A DNA stretch of 64,000 bases from the NCBI RefSeq assembly GCF_002836475.1, contig NZ_PJBJ01000030.1, forward strand, positions 62,001 through 126,000, read 5' to 3'. The notes beneath the pieces were generated by a model that did not search any database, was not told the origin of the DNA, and was given only the letters and a program-made list of their open reading frames with translations. Position 1 is the stretch's first letter. Every line of letters begins with the position of its first letter. The stretch is from Flavobacterium sp. ALD4. Its GTDB lineage: Bacteria > Bacteroidota > Bacteroidia > Flavobacteriales > Flavobacteriaceae. This document shows positions 53,591 to 62,944 of this stretch, piece after piece. A program made the translations under genes and the position numbers.

Positions 53591-54718
53591 ATGTCAAAAC
53601 TTCCAAATATTGGTACGAGCATTTTTACCGTAATGTCAAAAATGGCAGCAGAGCATGACGCCATTAATCTTTCGCAGGGATTCCCAAATTTTCCTGTTGA
53701 TAGCGTCTTAACGGATATTGTCATTCGCTTGGCCAAAGAGAATGTGCACCAATACCTTCCTATGTCGGGCTACCCTCCTCTATTATCGAACATAGCGCTT
53801 CTGGTCAAGAGTTCATATAGGAGAATTATTTTACCAACAACCGAAATACTGGTAACCGCAGGTGCGACACAGGCAATTTTCACGACTATTCAAGCCTTGG
53901 TGCAGCGTGATGACGAGGTAATCATCCTGGATCCAAGTTACGACTGCTATGAAGCCCCTATCCTATTATGCAGTGCAAAGCCGGTACGTGTTTCGCTCAA
54001 CGACGATTACACTCCCAATTGGAGTGCCATCAAAAAAGCTTGTACGGCCAATACTAAAATGATTATCATCAATAATCCGCATAATCCAACCGGGAAAATT
54101 CTAACCCAATCCGACTTTGAAGCCTTAGAATCCTTATTACAAAAATATCCAGAAATTATTGTACTCTCCGATGAAGTCTATGAGTACATCACTTTTGAAG
54201 AAAAACACATTTCGGCGCATACACGTATCAAACTGCTGAACCGCTGCGTGATGATTTCCTCGTTTGGAAAATCATTTCATGTCACCGGCTGGAAAGTAGG
54301 CTATCTCGTAGCTCCGGAACATTTAATGAAAGAAATCAAAAAAGTACATCAGTTTTTGGTTTTCAGCGTCAACAGCCTATGCCAAGTAGCTATAAGCGAG
54401 TACCTGGATGTAGTTTCGGTTGAAGGAATTGGAAGTTTATATCAGGAAAAAAGGGATTATTTTAGAAAACTGCTAAAAACAAGTCGGTTTGAACTCCTGC
54501 CTTCTGAAGGGACTTATTTTCAGGTGGCTTCCTACGCTGCAATTTCTTCTGAAAATGACGTAGCTTTTTGTGAAAGACTAATCACGGAACATGGCGTGGC
54601 TGCGATTCCCATTTCGACTTTCTATGAAAAAAGAAAAGACCTCCATTTAATCCGCTTTTGTTTTGCAAAAGACAATGCAACTCTAGAAGAAGCCGCAAAA
54701 AGGTTATGCAAAATCTAA
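53591..54718 (+). CDS. Methionine/aromatic aminotransferase (class I, YbdL-like)
   Basis: A 375-residue PLP-dependent aminotransferase. LSQGFPNFP, GATQAIFTTIQALVQ, NNPHNPTGKIL, LSDEVYEY and the PLP lysine in SSFGKSFHVTGWKVGY are all present. The sequence resembles methionine aminotransferase/kynurenine aminotransferase (YbdL type) that works in methionine salvage. No salvage genes are adjacent. Full length. Confidence 0.9.
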   Translation: MSKLPNIGTSIFTVMSKMAAEHDAINLSQGFPNFPVDSVLTDIVIRLAKENVHQYLPMSGYPPLLSNIALLVKSSYRRIILPTTEILVTAGATQAIFTTIQALVQRDDEVIILDPSYDCYEAPILLCSAKPVRVSLNDDYTPNWSAIKKACTANTKMIIINNPHNPTGKILTQSDFEALESLLQKYPEIIVLSDEVYEYITFEEKHISAHTRIKLLNRCVMISSFGKSFHVTGWKVGYLVAPEHLMKEIKKVHQFLVFSVNSLCQVAISEYLDVVSVEGIGSLYQEKRDYFRKLLKTSRFELLPSEGTYFQVASYAAISSENDVAFCERLITEHGVAAIPISTFYEKRKDLHLIRFCFAKDNATLEEAAKRLCKI

Positions 54719-54799
54719 TCCCCATGAATTTTTGATTTTAATATGCATGCATACTATTTAATTTTTTTATATTTACAATACCAAAAAACAAAAACCACT

Positions 54800-55681
54800 A
54801 TGAGTTATACAGATAAAATGTTACGCGACGATGCGTTAAAAGGAAAAGTAATCGTTGTTACCGGTGGCGGTAGCGGTTTAGGAAAAGCAATGACCCAGTA
54901 TTTCCTGGAATTAGGAGCACAAGTTGCAATTACCTCCAGAGACTTAGAAAAACTAAAAAATACTGCTTCAGAACTCGAAACAGCAACCGGAGGAACGTGC
55001 TTGCCAATACAATGTGACGTACGCCATTACGAAGAGGTGGAAAATATGCTGCAAAGCGTATTAAAAGCTTTTGGAAAAGTGGATATTTTGTTGAATAATG
55101 CAGCGGGGAACTTCATTTCCCCAACAGAACGTTTGTCAGCTAATGCCTTTGACACTGTTATCGATATCGTTTTAAAAGGAACAAAAAACTGTACACTCGC
55201 TTTTGGTAAACATTGGATTGACAGCAAACAAACTTCTTCAACGGTTTTAAACATAGTAACCACTTATGCATGGACTGGTTCGGCTTATGTTGTACCAAGT
55301 GCTACTGCAAAAGCGGGCGTTCTTGCAATGACGCGAAGTCTTGCTGTAGAATGGGCAAAATACGGAATACGCACGAACGCCATTGCACCTGGACCTTTCC
55401 CTACCAAAGGAGCTTGGGACAGATTGATGCCCGGTGATCTTGCCGAAAAATTTGACATGGCAAAAAAAGTGCCGCTACAACGTGTGGGAGACCATCAGGA
55501 ACTGGCCAATTTAGCCGCGTATATGGTTTCTGACTTCTCTGCTTATATAAACGGTGAAGTCGTGGTTATTGACGGTGGTGAATGGTTGAAAGGCGCCGGA
55601 CAATTTAATATGTTAGAAGCAATTCCCGAAGAACTTTGGGATCAACTGGAAACACTGATTAAAGCAAAAAAGAGTAAGTAA
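54800..55681 (+). CDS. SDR family oxidoreductase, 2,4-dienoyl-CoA reductase-like
   Basis: A 293-residue SDR from the ATG at 54800 (MSYTDKMLRDDALKGK); the upstream in-frame ATG at 54743 lies in a non-coding-looking stretch. The cofactor motif is VTGGGSGLGKAM, NNAAGNFISPTERLS is a hallmark of 2,4-dienoyl-CoA reductases, and the late AIAPGPFPTKGAW and YINGEVVVIDGGEWL complete the fold. It probably acts in beta-oxidation of unsaturated fatty acids. It is followed by a terminator and a dispersed repeat. Confidence 0.9.
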   Translation: MSYTDKMLRDDALKGKVIVVTGGGSGLGKAMTQYFLELGAQVAITSRDLEKLKNTASELETATGGTCLPIQCDVRHYEEVENMLQSVLKAFGKVDILLNNAAGNFISPTERLSANAFDTVIDIVLKGTKNCTLAFGKHWIDSKQTSSTVLNIVTTYAWTGSAYVVPSATAKAGVLAMTRSLAVEWAKYGIRTNAIAPGPFPTKGAWDRLMPGDLAEKFDMAKKVPLQRVGDHQELANLAAYMVSDFSAYINGEVVVIDGGEWLKGAGQFNMLEAIPEELWDQLETLIKAKKSK

Positions 55682-55697
55682 GATCTGAATTCTTTTT

Positions 55698-55734
55698 AAA
55701 GAGGGAGAACTATTTGTTTGGTTCTCTCTCTTTG
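55698..55734 (+). terminator. Hairpin terminator after the dienoyl-CoA reductase-like gene
   Basis: Arms aaagagggagaac (55698-55710) and gttctctctcttt (55721-55733) pair with one G-U. It lies 16 bases after the stop. Confidence 0.75.
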
Positions 55735-55807
55735 CTTTTAACTCTACCGCGTCTTCCCTATTAAAATTTAAATTTTGCCGATTTCCGCTGATTCCGCTGA
55801 TTGCTCA

Positions 55808-55951
55808 TTAGCCCGGATAGCAGTGAAAAGACTTGCAGCCAAAAACTGTGTTTTTACTGAGCTCAAAAAGCGACTAAAGGAAGCTCTTTTTAGCACATTG
55901 GGAGAACTTCTTCTGAGCAAAAAATTGCAACGGATAGCCGTAATAGCTCCC
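55808..55951 (-). repeat. Dispersed two-block repeat, copy B
   Basis: On the minus strand the left block GGAGCTATTACGGCTATCC begins at 55950, and the right block CACTGCTATCCGGGCTAA ends at 55808. Each matches the corresponding block of copy A at 26988-27083 in order and orientation. The centre (55833-55923) is 91 bases and unrelated to copy A's centre; it contains an imperfect hairpin around 55861-55894. Non-coding. It lies between the dienoyl-CoA reductase-like gene and udk. Confidence 0.75.
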
Positions 55952-56007
55952 TAATTTAAAGCCTAATATTTTATACAAAAAACAAAAACCACTCCCGATT
56001 AAATTCC

Positions 56008-56015
56008 TATTTTTG
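56008..56015 (+). promoter_or_regulatory. -7 box TATTTTTG for udk
   Basis: Exact TAnnTTTG match about 29 bases before the ATG at 56044. The -33 region is unclear. Confidence 0.5.
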
Positions 56016-56043
56016 CATCACAAATATATAACAAAACTATCTT

Positions 56044-56652
56044 ATGCTCATTATAGGAATTGCAGGCGGAACAGGAAGCGGAAAGACTACCGTAGTTCAT
56101 CAGATCATGAATGAATTGCCAGAAACAGAAGTAGGGATTATTTCACAGGATTCTTATTACAAAGAGAACCACAACTTGTCTTTTGACGAGCGTGCTTTAC
56201 TTAATTTTGATCATCCTCGAGCCATAGATTTTGAATTATTAGTAGCCCATCTAAAAGAGCTTAGAGAAGAAAAAACAATACAGCAACCCGTCTATTCCTT
56301 TGTCACTCACAACAGAACGGAAGACACGATCACTACCCATCCCAGAAAAGTGATGATCGTTGAAGGCATTTTAATACTGGCAAATTCGGAGTTACGCGAT
56401 TTGTTTGACGTGAAAATATATGTTCATGCCGACTCTGACGAAAGGCTGATTCGCCGTATGAAAAGGGATATTGCAGAACGGGGACGCGATATGGACGAAG
56501 TTCTGAGTCGATATCAAAACACTCTAAAGCCCATGCACCAGCAGTTCATAGAGCCTACAAAAGCATTTGCAGACATTATCATACCCAATGACAGATACAA
56601 TACGGTTGCTATTGACGTAGTTCGTGCCGTAATAAATCAAAGAATTCTATAA
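56044..56652 (+). CDS. udk: Uridine kinase
   Basis: A 202-residue uridine/cytidine kinase for pyrimidine salvage. The P-loop GIAGGTGSGKTT is at 5-16; QDSYYKEN and FDHPRAIDFE are the substrate-binding parts, and VEGILILANSELR and DERLIRRMKRDIAERGRD follow. First gene of the run udk - ftsB-like - mutase subunits; the next start is 122 bases away. Confidence 0.95.
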   Translation: MLIIGIAGGTGSGKTTVVHQIMNELPETEVGIISQDSYYKENHNLSFDERALLNFDHPRAIDFELLVAHLKELREEKTIQQPVYSFVTHNRTEDTITTHPRKVMIVEGILILANSELRDLFDVKIYVHADSDERLIRRMKRDIAERGRDMDEVLSRYQNTLKPMHQQFIEPTKAFADIIIPNDRYNTVAIDVVRAVINQRIL

Positions 56653-56774
56653 TTTTATTGTAATTTTATCATAAGACAATTTGAAGAAACAATCGCGATC
56701 GGGAATCGTTTTCTGTTTCAAACCAGGTCAATACTATTAAATTTTCACTGTACTCGGGGCTAAATAAATAAAAC

Positions 56775-57098
56775 ATGACAAATCCGCATAAAGACAAACC
56801 TTGGTTTAAATTTTTAAGCAATAAATATGTATGGGTGTTGTTGTTTTTTTCAACTTGGATGATTTTTCTTGATAACTATTCCTATTTTGACCATCGCGTT
56901 TTAGACAATCAGGTCGATGAACTGGAAGACAACAAAGAATACTACCAGCAAGAAATCAAAAAAGACGAAGACCAAATCAAGCAATTAAATAACCCGGAAC
57001 AAATAGAAAAATATGCTCGTGAAAAGTACTACATGAAAAAGGACAGCGAGGATATTTACATCATAGAATTTGAAGGTGACAGCATAGAGAATAAATAA
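56775..57098 (+). CDS. FtsB/DivIC-like septum formation initiator
   Basis: A 107-residue single-pass division protein. The membrane helix covers about 15-34 (YVWVLLFFSTWMIFLD). A coiled coil follows (VDELEDNKEYYQQEIKKDED), and the C-terminal IEKYAREKYYMKKDSEDIYI is the FtsB/DivIC consensus. It should join the FtsL-FtsB-FtsQ subcomplex at the septum. It lies upstream of the mutase subunits, as seen in other flavobacteria. Confidence 0.9.
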   Translation: MTNPHKDKPWFKFLSNKYVWVLLFFSTWMIFLDNYSYFDHRVLDNQVDELEDNKEYYQQEIKKDEDQIKQLNNPEQIEKYAREKYYMKKDSEDIYIIEFEGDSIENK

Positions 57099-57130
57099 TA
57101 AATCTTGAATTATTAAAAATCAAAATTAAA

Positions 57131-58495
57131 ATGGCTACTAATCTATTCGACGATTTCGATCCTGTTTCTTCCAAGCAATGGAAACAAAAAATCCAGTTTG
57201 AACTCAAGGGAGCAGATTACAACGAAACCTTAATCTGGAATTCGCCAGAAGACATTAAGGTTAAACCTTTTTATCATAGAGATGAGTTTACAAAAGCAGC
57301 TCCCGTAAACACTAAAGCATCCGAATTTAAAATTTGTCAAAACATCTTTGTTTTCGACATTGAAAAATCAGTAGAAAGAGCCTTGGATACCTTAGAAAGA
57401 GGTGCAGACAGTCTTCGTTTTACCATAGAGAACGATACGATTGACGTCGCTAAGCTTTTGGAAAAACTGCCTTTAGAAAACGTTGCCCTTTACTTCAATT
57501 TTAAATTTTTCTCAATCGATTTCGTTAAAAAAATTGATGCAATCATCCACCAAAAAAAAGCCATTGCCTATTATAGCATAGATCCGATAGGACAGCTAGC
57601 CCGAGATGGAAATTGGTTTACAACTAAAGACAAAAACAATTTTGATTCGCTGAACTTACTTTCTACTGCGATTCCAAATAGTTCCATAATAAGCGTTGAT
57701 ACCGCTTTATATCAAAATGCGGGAGCAAACATGGTACAGCAACTTGCTTATAGCTTAGGGCACGTAAATGAATATTTCAATAGAATTCCGGTTATCGGTC
57801 AACAGATAGTTATCGAGGTTGCCGTGGGCACCAATTATTTTTTTGAAATTGCAAAACTACGGGCCCTGCGATTACTATTTAGTTTAGTCGCTAAAGAATA
57901 CAACCATAACTTAGAATGCCATCTTTTGGTTTCTCCTACAAAACGGAATAAAACCCTTTACGATTATAACGTAAACATGTTGCGAACTACAACCGAATGT
58001 ATGTCGGCAATCATAGGAGGAGCAGATGCAATCGCTAATCTACCTTACGATTCATTGTATCATAAAGACAATGAATTTGGGGATAGAATCGCCAGAAATC
58101 AATTGTTGGTTCTGAAAAACGAAAGCTATTTTGACAAAGTGAATAATCCCGCGGACGGAAGTTATTATATAGAAACATTGACCACCCAATTAGCAGAAAA
58201 AGCATTGGTTTTATTTAAAGATATCGAAGCCAACGGTGGTTTTCTAAAACAATTGAATGAAGGCGTGATCAAAAGAAAAATCCAGGAAAGTGCCGATAAA
58301 GAACAGGAACTTTTTGACTCAGGAAAAGAAGTCCTATTGGGAACCAATAAATACCCAAACAAAGACGACAGGATGAAACAGGATTTAGAATTATTTCCTT
58401 TTGTAAAAGTTAAGCCCAGAAAAACCTTGATTACTCCAATAATTGAAAAACGATTGGCAGAAAAAGTTGAACAAGAACGTCTGGATTTAGAATAA
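57131..58495 (+). CDS. mutA: Methylmalonyl-CoA mutase small (beta) subunit
   Basis: A 454-residue subunit similar to the large one, without its own cobalamin domain. KQKIQFELKGADYNETLIWNSPEDIK is typical, and so are NPADGSYYIE and the hydrophobic core NMLRTTTECMSAIIGGADAI. It pairs with the catalytic subunit 49 bases downstream to interconvert succinyl-CoA and methylmalonyl-CoA. Not expected to bind B12. Its 5' end is 32 bases after the ftsB-like stop. Confidence 0.93.
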   Translation: MATNLFDDFDPVSSKQWKQKIQFELKGADYNETLIWNSPEDIKVKPFYHRDEFTKAAPVNTKASEFKICQNIFVFDIEKSVERALDTLERGADSLRFTIENDTIDVAKLLEKLPLENVALYFNFKFFSIDFVKKIDAIIHQKKAIAYYSIDPIGQLARDGNWFTTKDKNNFDSLNLLSTAIPNSSIISVDTALYQNAGANMVQQLAYSLGHVNEYFNRIPVIGQQIVIEVAVGTNYFFEIAKLRALRLLFSLVAKEYNHNLECHLLVSPTKRNKTLYDYNVNMLRTTTECMSAIIGGADAIANLPYDSLYHKDNEFGDRIARNQLLVLKNESYFDKVNNPADGSYYIETLTTQLAEKALVLFKDIEANGGFLKQLNEGVIKRKIQESADKEQELFDSGKEVLLGTNKYPNKDDRMKQDLELFPFVKVKPRKTLITPIIEKRLAEKVEQERLDLE

Positions 58496-58544
58496 TAGCA
58501 TCGAACTGTAAACAGTCAATATAACGTGTAAATTAGTGTCACAA

Positions 58545-60689
58545 ATGATAAGAAATGACCTCCAACATATTCAATTAGATAGTCAAAAGTCAAAAGAAGA
58601 ACCGGCGTTGCACGAACAAGATGCATCGACTGCGGACTTTTTTACCGCTGAAGGCATTGAACTCAAGTCCACCTATTCTAAAAAAGACATTGAAAATCTC
58701 AAGCATCTTGATTTTGGTGCCGGTTTTGCTCCTTATTTAAGAGGACCCTATACCACTATGTATGTGCGTCGCCCCTGGACAATTCGCCAATATGCCGGAT
58801 TTTCAACAGCAGAAGAAAGTAATGCTTTTTACAGACGAAATCTGGCCGCAGGACAAAAAGGACTATCCATCGCTTTCGATTTACCTACACACCGTGGTTA
58901 TGATTCAGATCACGAACGCGTTGTGGGTGATGTAGGAAAAGCCGGGGTTGCCATTGACTCTGTAGAGGATATGAAAGTATTGTTCGATCAGATTCCCTTG
59001 TCAGAAATGTCAGTTTCGATGACGATGAACGGTGCTGTGTTGCCCATCATGGCTTTCTATATCGTCGCTGCCGAAGAGCAAGGGGTAAAGCCCGAGCAAC
59101 TTTCAGGAACGATACAAAACGATATCCTAAAAGAGTTTATGGTGCGTAATACGTATATCTACCCCCCTGCACCATCTATGAAAATCATTGCCGATATTTT
59201 TGAATATACAAGCAAGAAAATGCCAAAATTCAATTCCATATCTATTTCTGGTTATCACATGCAAGAAGCAGGTGCAACCGCTGATATTGAATTAGCTTAC
59301 ACTCTGGCAGATGGGCTAGAATACATTAGAACAGGACTATCAACCGGAATGAAAATCGATGAGTTCGCTCCGCGCCTTTCTTTTTTCTGGGCTATTGGGA
59401 TGAACCATTTTATGGAGATTGCCAAGATGCGTGCCGGAAGAATGATCTGGGCTAAACTTGTAAAACAGTTTAATCCTAAAGATGATAAATCATTAGCTTT
59501 AAGAACCCATTGCCAAACCAGCGGCTGGAGTTTAACAGAACAAGACCCCTTTAATAATGTAGCTCGTACTTGCATTGAAGCATCGGCGGCAGCTTTTGGA
59601 GGAACGCAATCGTTGCATACCAATGCATTGGACGAAGCCATCGCTTTACCAACTGACTTTTCAGCTCGAATTGCGAGAAACACACAGATTTATTTACAAG
59701 AAGAAACAAAAATCACTAAAACAGTCGACCCCTGGGCCGGAAGTTATTACGTAGAACGCCTGACTCATGAAATTGCCGAACATGCCTGGAAGCTCATTGA
59801 AGAAGTAGAAGAGCTTGGCGGGATGACTAAGGCTATCGAAGCAGGAATCCCAAAACTTAGAATTGAAGAAGCAGCTGCACGAAAGCAAGCGCGTATTGAT
59901 AGCGGACAAGATATTATTGTAGGGGTAAATCAATACCGACTCGAAAAAGAAGATCCTTTAGTCATTCTCGATGTGGACAATCAAATGGTGCGCAAACAAC
60001 AATTAGAACAATTAGATCGCATCAAAGCAAGCAGAGATACCGAAAAAGTACAGGAATTATTGCAGAAACTGATCGATTGCGCAAAGACCGGAAAGGGAAA
60101 CTTACTAGAAATAGCCGTGGACGCTGCAAGAAACCGAACTACACTCGGCGAAATCAGCGACGCCTTAGAAACGGTTTTTGGAAGATATAAAGCCCAAATT
60201 AAATCCTTTAGTGGTGTATATAGTAAAGAAATAAAAGACGACAAAAGCTTTGAGAAGGCCAAACAAATAGCCGATGCCTTTGCAAAACAGGAAGGTCGTC
60301 GCCCTAGAATCATGATCGCAAAAATGGGGCAAGACGGCCATGATCGTGGAGCAAAAGTGGTTGCCACGGGATATGCAGATGTAGGCTTTGACGTGGATAT
60401 TGGTCCTTTATTTCAAACTCCAGCCGAAGCAGCGAAACAGGCCATAGAAAATGATGTTCATATTCTTGGTGTTTCTTCGTTGGCCGCAGGACATAAAACC
60501 TTAGTACCTCAAGTGATTGAAGAACTAAAAAAATACGGTCGAGAGGACATTATGGTCGTTGTGGGAGGAGTAATTCCGTCACAGGATTATCAATTCTTGT
60601 TTGATGCCGGAGCGGTTGCCGTTTTTGGTCCTGGGACCAAAATTAGCGATGCCGCTATAAAGATATTAGAAATCCTTATCGGAGAGTAA
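58545..60689 (+). CDS. scpA: Methylmalonyl-CoA mutase large (alpha) subunit
   Basis: A 714-residue catalytic subunit (MutB/ScpA). The TIM-barrel part has [34 protein letters not shown] and [17 protein letters not shown]. The C-terminal B12 domain has the GxDxHxxG motif in [13 protein letters not shown] and later [20 protein letters not shown] at 58536 precedes the ATG at 58545; the ATG gives the usual N terminus (MIRNDLQHI). The chaperone MeaB is encoded far away at 21476. Ends at a strong terminator. Confidence 0.96.
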   Translation: MIRNDLQHIQLDSQKSKEEPALHEQDASTADFFTAEGIELKSTYSKKDIENLKHLDFGAGFAPYLRGPYTTMYVRRPWTIRQYAGFSTAEESNAFYRRNLAAGQKGLSIAFDLPTHRGYDSDHERVVGDVGKAGVAIDSVEDMKVLFDQIPLSEMSVSMTMNGAVLPIMAFYIVAAEEQGVKPEQLSGTIQNDILKEFMVRNTYIYPPAPSMKIIADIFEYTSKKMPKFNSISISGYHMQEAGATADIELAYTLADGLEYIRTGLSTGMKIDEFAPRLSFFWAIGMNHFMEIAKMRAGRMIWAKLVKQFNPKDDKSLALRTHCQTSGWSLTEQDPFNNVARTCIEASAAAFGGTQSLHTNALDEAIALPTDFSARIARNTQIYLQEETKITKTVDPWAGSYYVERLTHEIAEHAWKLIEEVEELGGMTKAIEAGIPKLRIEEAAARKQARIDSGQDIIVGVNQYRLEKEDPLVILDVDNQMVRKQQLEQLDRIKASRDTEKVQELLQKLIDCAKTGKGNLLEIAVDAARNRTTLGEISDALETVFGRYKAQIKSFSGVYSKEIKDDKSFEKAKQIADAFAKQEGRRPRIMIAKMGQDGHDRGAKVVATGYADVGFDVDIGPLFQTPAEAAKQAIENDVHILGVSSLAAGHKTLVPQVIEELKKYGREDIMVVVGGVIPSQDYQFLFDAGAVAVFGPGTKISDAAIKILEILIGE

Positions 60690-60711
60690 TCAATAATTCG
60701 AGTCCTTAAAC

Positions 60712-60752
60712 AAATAGAAAAACACCAAACAAAAGTTGGTGTTTTTCTATTT
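60712..60752. terminator. Terminator after the mutase operon
   Basis: Exact 17-bp arms aaatagaaaaacaccaa / ttggtgtttttctattt (60712-60728, 60736-60752). It lies 23 bases after the scpA stop. Confidence 0.9.
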
Positions 60753-61119
60753 AAACTCATTACGCAATGCGGAAATAACGATACAAAAAAACCATTATAG
60801 AAGAAAATAAACATTAGACCCACTATCCCATAAAAATGAATAATTAATTTAAGTGATGAATAAAGAAAAATAATAACAAATATTACAAGTATTACAAATA
60901 AATCGTTAATTAACAAAACATAAATACCTTATTTTCAGTTGATAACAGTTATAAAGTGTAGATTTATACTAATTACAATTTCATTTATAAAGCTGCAAAA
61001 CGCAACTATTATTTTTTAAAAAAGAATTTAGACTAAATTAAAAAATGAAAAGGGGAAGTAAATTATAAGCCTTCAAATTTATTCTAACTTAAGTCATCAC
61101 TAATTTAAAATCAACTATC
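60753..61119. other. Gene-free AT-rich region before the first PepSY-like paralogue
   Basis: No coding frame beyond shadows. It contains a TATTACAA-type short repeat around 60885-60900 and should hold the promoter of the paralogue at 61120, although no exact TAnnTTTG box stands close to the start. The last bases resemble the leaders of the other two paralogues (TTTAAAA-N2-AACTATC-ATG). Confidence 0.5.
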
Positions 61120-61641
61120 ATGAAAGCGTATATAAATGTATTAATATTATTTTTTGGATTAACAGCCCTGTCATACTCACAAGCAAAAAATGGCGGTAGC
61201 ATGAATATGGAAAATTTGCCAGCTGTAGTAATCAAGAGTGCTGGCGATGACTTTTCGGTATATCTGCCCGACAGAAATGCAGATCCTAAAGTTAGAGCCT
61301 TAGAAGATAATTTCATCGCCTACGATTTAGGAAAAAACTATGAAGGTTACGAAACGTATCTAGTGTATATGGAAATAAAAGGGGGTTCTTTGTCCGCCAC
61401 CTATAATGAAAACGGGAAATTAATTACTGTAGTCGAAAATTATAAGAATGTAGTTTTACCCAGTAAAGTAATCTATGAAATTTACAAAAAATTCCCTGGA
61501 TGGAAAATCGTAAATGATAAGTATCTATATTCTCAAAAAGAAGGAGACATCTTAAAAAAACAGTATAATTTAAAAATTAAAAAAGGAAAGAAAAGCCAAA
61601 AATTAACAGTTCACCCTGATGGTGAAATTATAAATGAATGA
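61120..61641 (+). CDS. Secreted PepSY-like protein, paralogue 1 of 3
   Basis: A 173-residue protein with a signal peptide (1-20, ending SYSQ). The mature domain has ENLPAVVIKSAGDDFSVYLPD, NFIAYDLGKNYEGYETYLVY and GSLSATYNENGKLITVVENY, followed by KFPGWKIVNDKYLYSQ and a C-terminal LTVHPDGEI. This pattern of strands plus the PGW helix resembles PepSY-like or beta-lactamase-inhibitor-like (BLIP) domains. It is the first of three tandem copies, each with its own leader and terminator. Function unknown. Confidence 0.75.
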   Translation: MKAYINVLILFFGLTALSYSQAKNGGSMNMENLPAVVIKSAGDDFSVYLPDRNADPKVRALEDNFIAYDLGKNYEGYETYLVYMEIKGGSLSATYNENGKLITVVENYKNVVLPSKVIYEIYKKFPGWKIVNDKYLYSQKEGDILKKQYNLKIKKGKKSQKLTVHPDGEIINE

Positions 61642-61662
61642 TAATAAAATAGAATTACTTTT

Positions 61663-61696
61663 AACTGCCCAATTAACACGGGGCAGTTTTTTTTTT
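61663..61696 (+). terminator. Terminator after PepSY-like paralogue 1
   Basis: Stem aactgccc / gggcagtt (61663-61670, 61681-61688) with a T-run. Confidence 0.85.
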
Positions 61697-62002
61697 GAAA
61701 AATCAGATTTCACCACATTGACACGATCACTACGTCACAAACCGTAGGCCTCCCTAAAAAATCCATTTTTTTAATTCTCACTTTTTTTCGTGTCAGTAAT
61801 TTTTCTTAATAAAAAAAAAGCATGTTATTCTCATTTATTAACATGCCATAAAGAAACCATTAACACCTAGTATACAATAAAATGGCTAAATTTACTTTAA
61901 ATTGCTAATATACAGACTATTAACTTTATATTAAAAAATAAAAGAAGTCCTTAAATTTTAACTATTTAACCGAAACTAGATATTAATTTAAAACTAACTA
62001 TC
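61697..62002. other. Gap between paralogues 1 and 2
   Basis: No coding frame. It contains the reverse-oriented terminator-like hairpin at 61811-61846, a TAACTTTA sequence around 61920-61928 shared with the gap before paralogue 3, and the conserved ATTAATTTAAAACNAA leader before the next ATG. Confidence 0.5.
61811..61846 (-). terminator. Terminator-like hairpin oriented against the genes
   Basis: Arms gcatgtta (61820-61827) and taacatgc (61839-61846), with nine A on the left; read on the minus strand this is a stem followed by nine T. No minus-strand gene ends here, so it may terminate antisense transcription or be a relic. Confidence 0.5.
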
Positions 62003-62530
62003 ATGAAAACATTTATTATTACTTTATTATTTTTAGGTATGACCGTTTCTTCTTATTCGCAAGAGAAGGTCATGAAAGAAGGAATTATGAAAGTGGAAGA
62101 TTTACCTGCTGTCGTAATTAAAAGTGTCGGAGATGACTTTTCAGTGTATCTCCCCGACATGAATTCTGACCCAAAAGTCAGAAAACTAGAAGACAATTTC
62201 ATCGCTTACGATCTTGGAAAAAACTATGAAGGCTATGAAACATACCTAGTCTATATGGAAATAAAAGGAGGGTCTTTGGCTGCCACTTATAATGAAAACG
62301 GAAAATTAATACGTGTTGTCGAAGAATATAAGGATGTTAAGTTACCCGCTCCTGTAATCTACTCTGTATATAAAGCTTATCCTGGATGGGAAATTGTAAA
62401 AGACAAGTATTTATATTCCCAAAAAGAAGGGGACATCGAAAAAAAACAATACAATTTAAAAATTAAAAATGGAAAAGATACCCATAAATTAACGGTTCAC
62501 GCCGACGGTGAAATTCTTGCTGAAAGATAA
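62003..62530 (+). CDS. Secreted PepSY-like protein, paralogue 2 of 3
   Basis: A 175-residue protein with a signal peptide (MKTFIITLLFLGMTVSSYSQ). The mature part is close to paralogue 1 throughout: EDLPAVVIKSVGDDFSVYLPD, then NFIAYDLGKNYEGYETYL and GSLAATYNENGKLIRVVEEY. The C-terminal part YPGWEIVKDKYLYSQ and LTVHADGEIL is also conserved. Paralogues 1 and 2 are much closer to each other than to 3, so they arose from a more recent duplication. Function unknown. Confidence 0.75.
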   Translation: MKTFIITLLFLGMTVSSYSQEKVMKEGIMKVEDLPAVVIKSVGDDFSVYLPDMNSDPKVRKLEDNFIAYDLGKNYEGYETYLVYMEIKGGSLAATYNENGKLIRVVEEYKDVKLPAPVIYSVYKAYPGWEIVKDKYLYSQKEGDIEKKQYNLKIKNGKDTHKLTVHADGEILAER

Positions 62531-62555
62531 GTACCACAAAAACGAGTTTACTCTT

Positions 62556-62586
62556 AGCTGCCCAATAATTTGGGCAGCTTTTTTTT
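62556..62586 (+). terminator. Terminator after PepSY-like paralogue 2
   Basis: Perfect 9-bp stem agctgccca / tgggcagct (62556-62564, 62571-62579) and eight T. Confidence 0.9.
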
Positions 62587-62944
62587 GCGCATAAATAAAA
62601 GTCTTTTGAAATTACGACGAGAATCACTTATCATTATTGTTGGAAGTTCTTTAAAAGTGTGCCTATACATTTATTTTATAATTAACGAATAAACGAATCT
62701 TCGTATTAAAATAATATGGTTAAAACTTAATTAGATTAACAAAATATATAGATTACATTAACATAATAAAGACGCAAAAAGTACTAACTTTATATAAGAA
62801 GGATTTATCTTAAGTAAACTTACAGATACGAATAAATATTTAATTATTTGATTTTCAACACTTTAAATTTTAATTTAAAAATTATCATATTTTAATTACG
62901 AATATTAACTACACAATACCCATATTAATTTAAAACGAAATATT
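62587..62944. other. Gap between paralogues 2 and 3
   Basis: No coding frame. A TAACTTTATAT sequence around 62780 is shared with the gap before paralogue 2 and resembles TAnnTTTG with the last base changed. The leader before the ATG at 62945 (ATTAATTTAAAACGAA) is shared with paralogue 2. Confidence 0.45.

Noticed and set aside
60590..60916. Minus-strand frame across the mutase end and terminator
   Set aside because: It is antisense to a conserved gene and passes through a perfect terminator stem.
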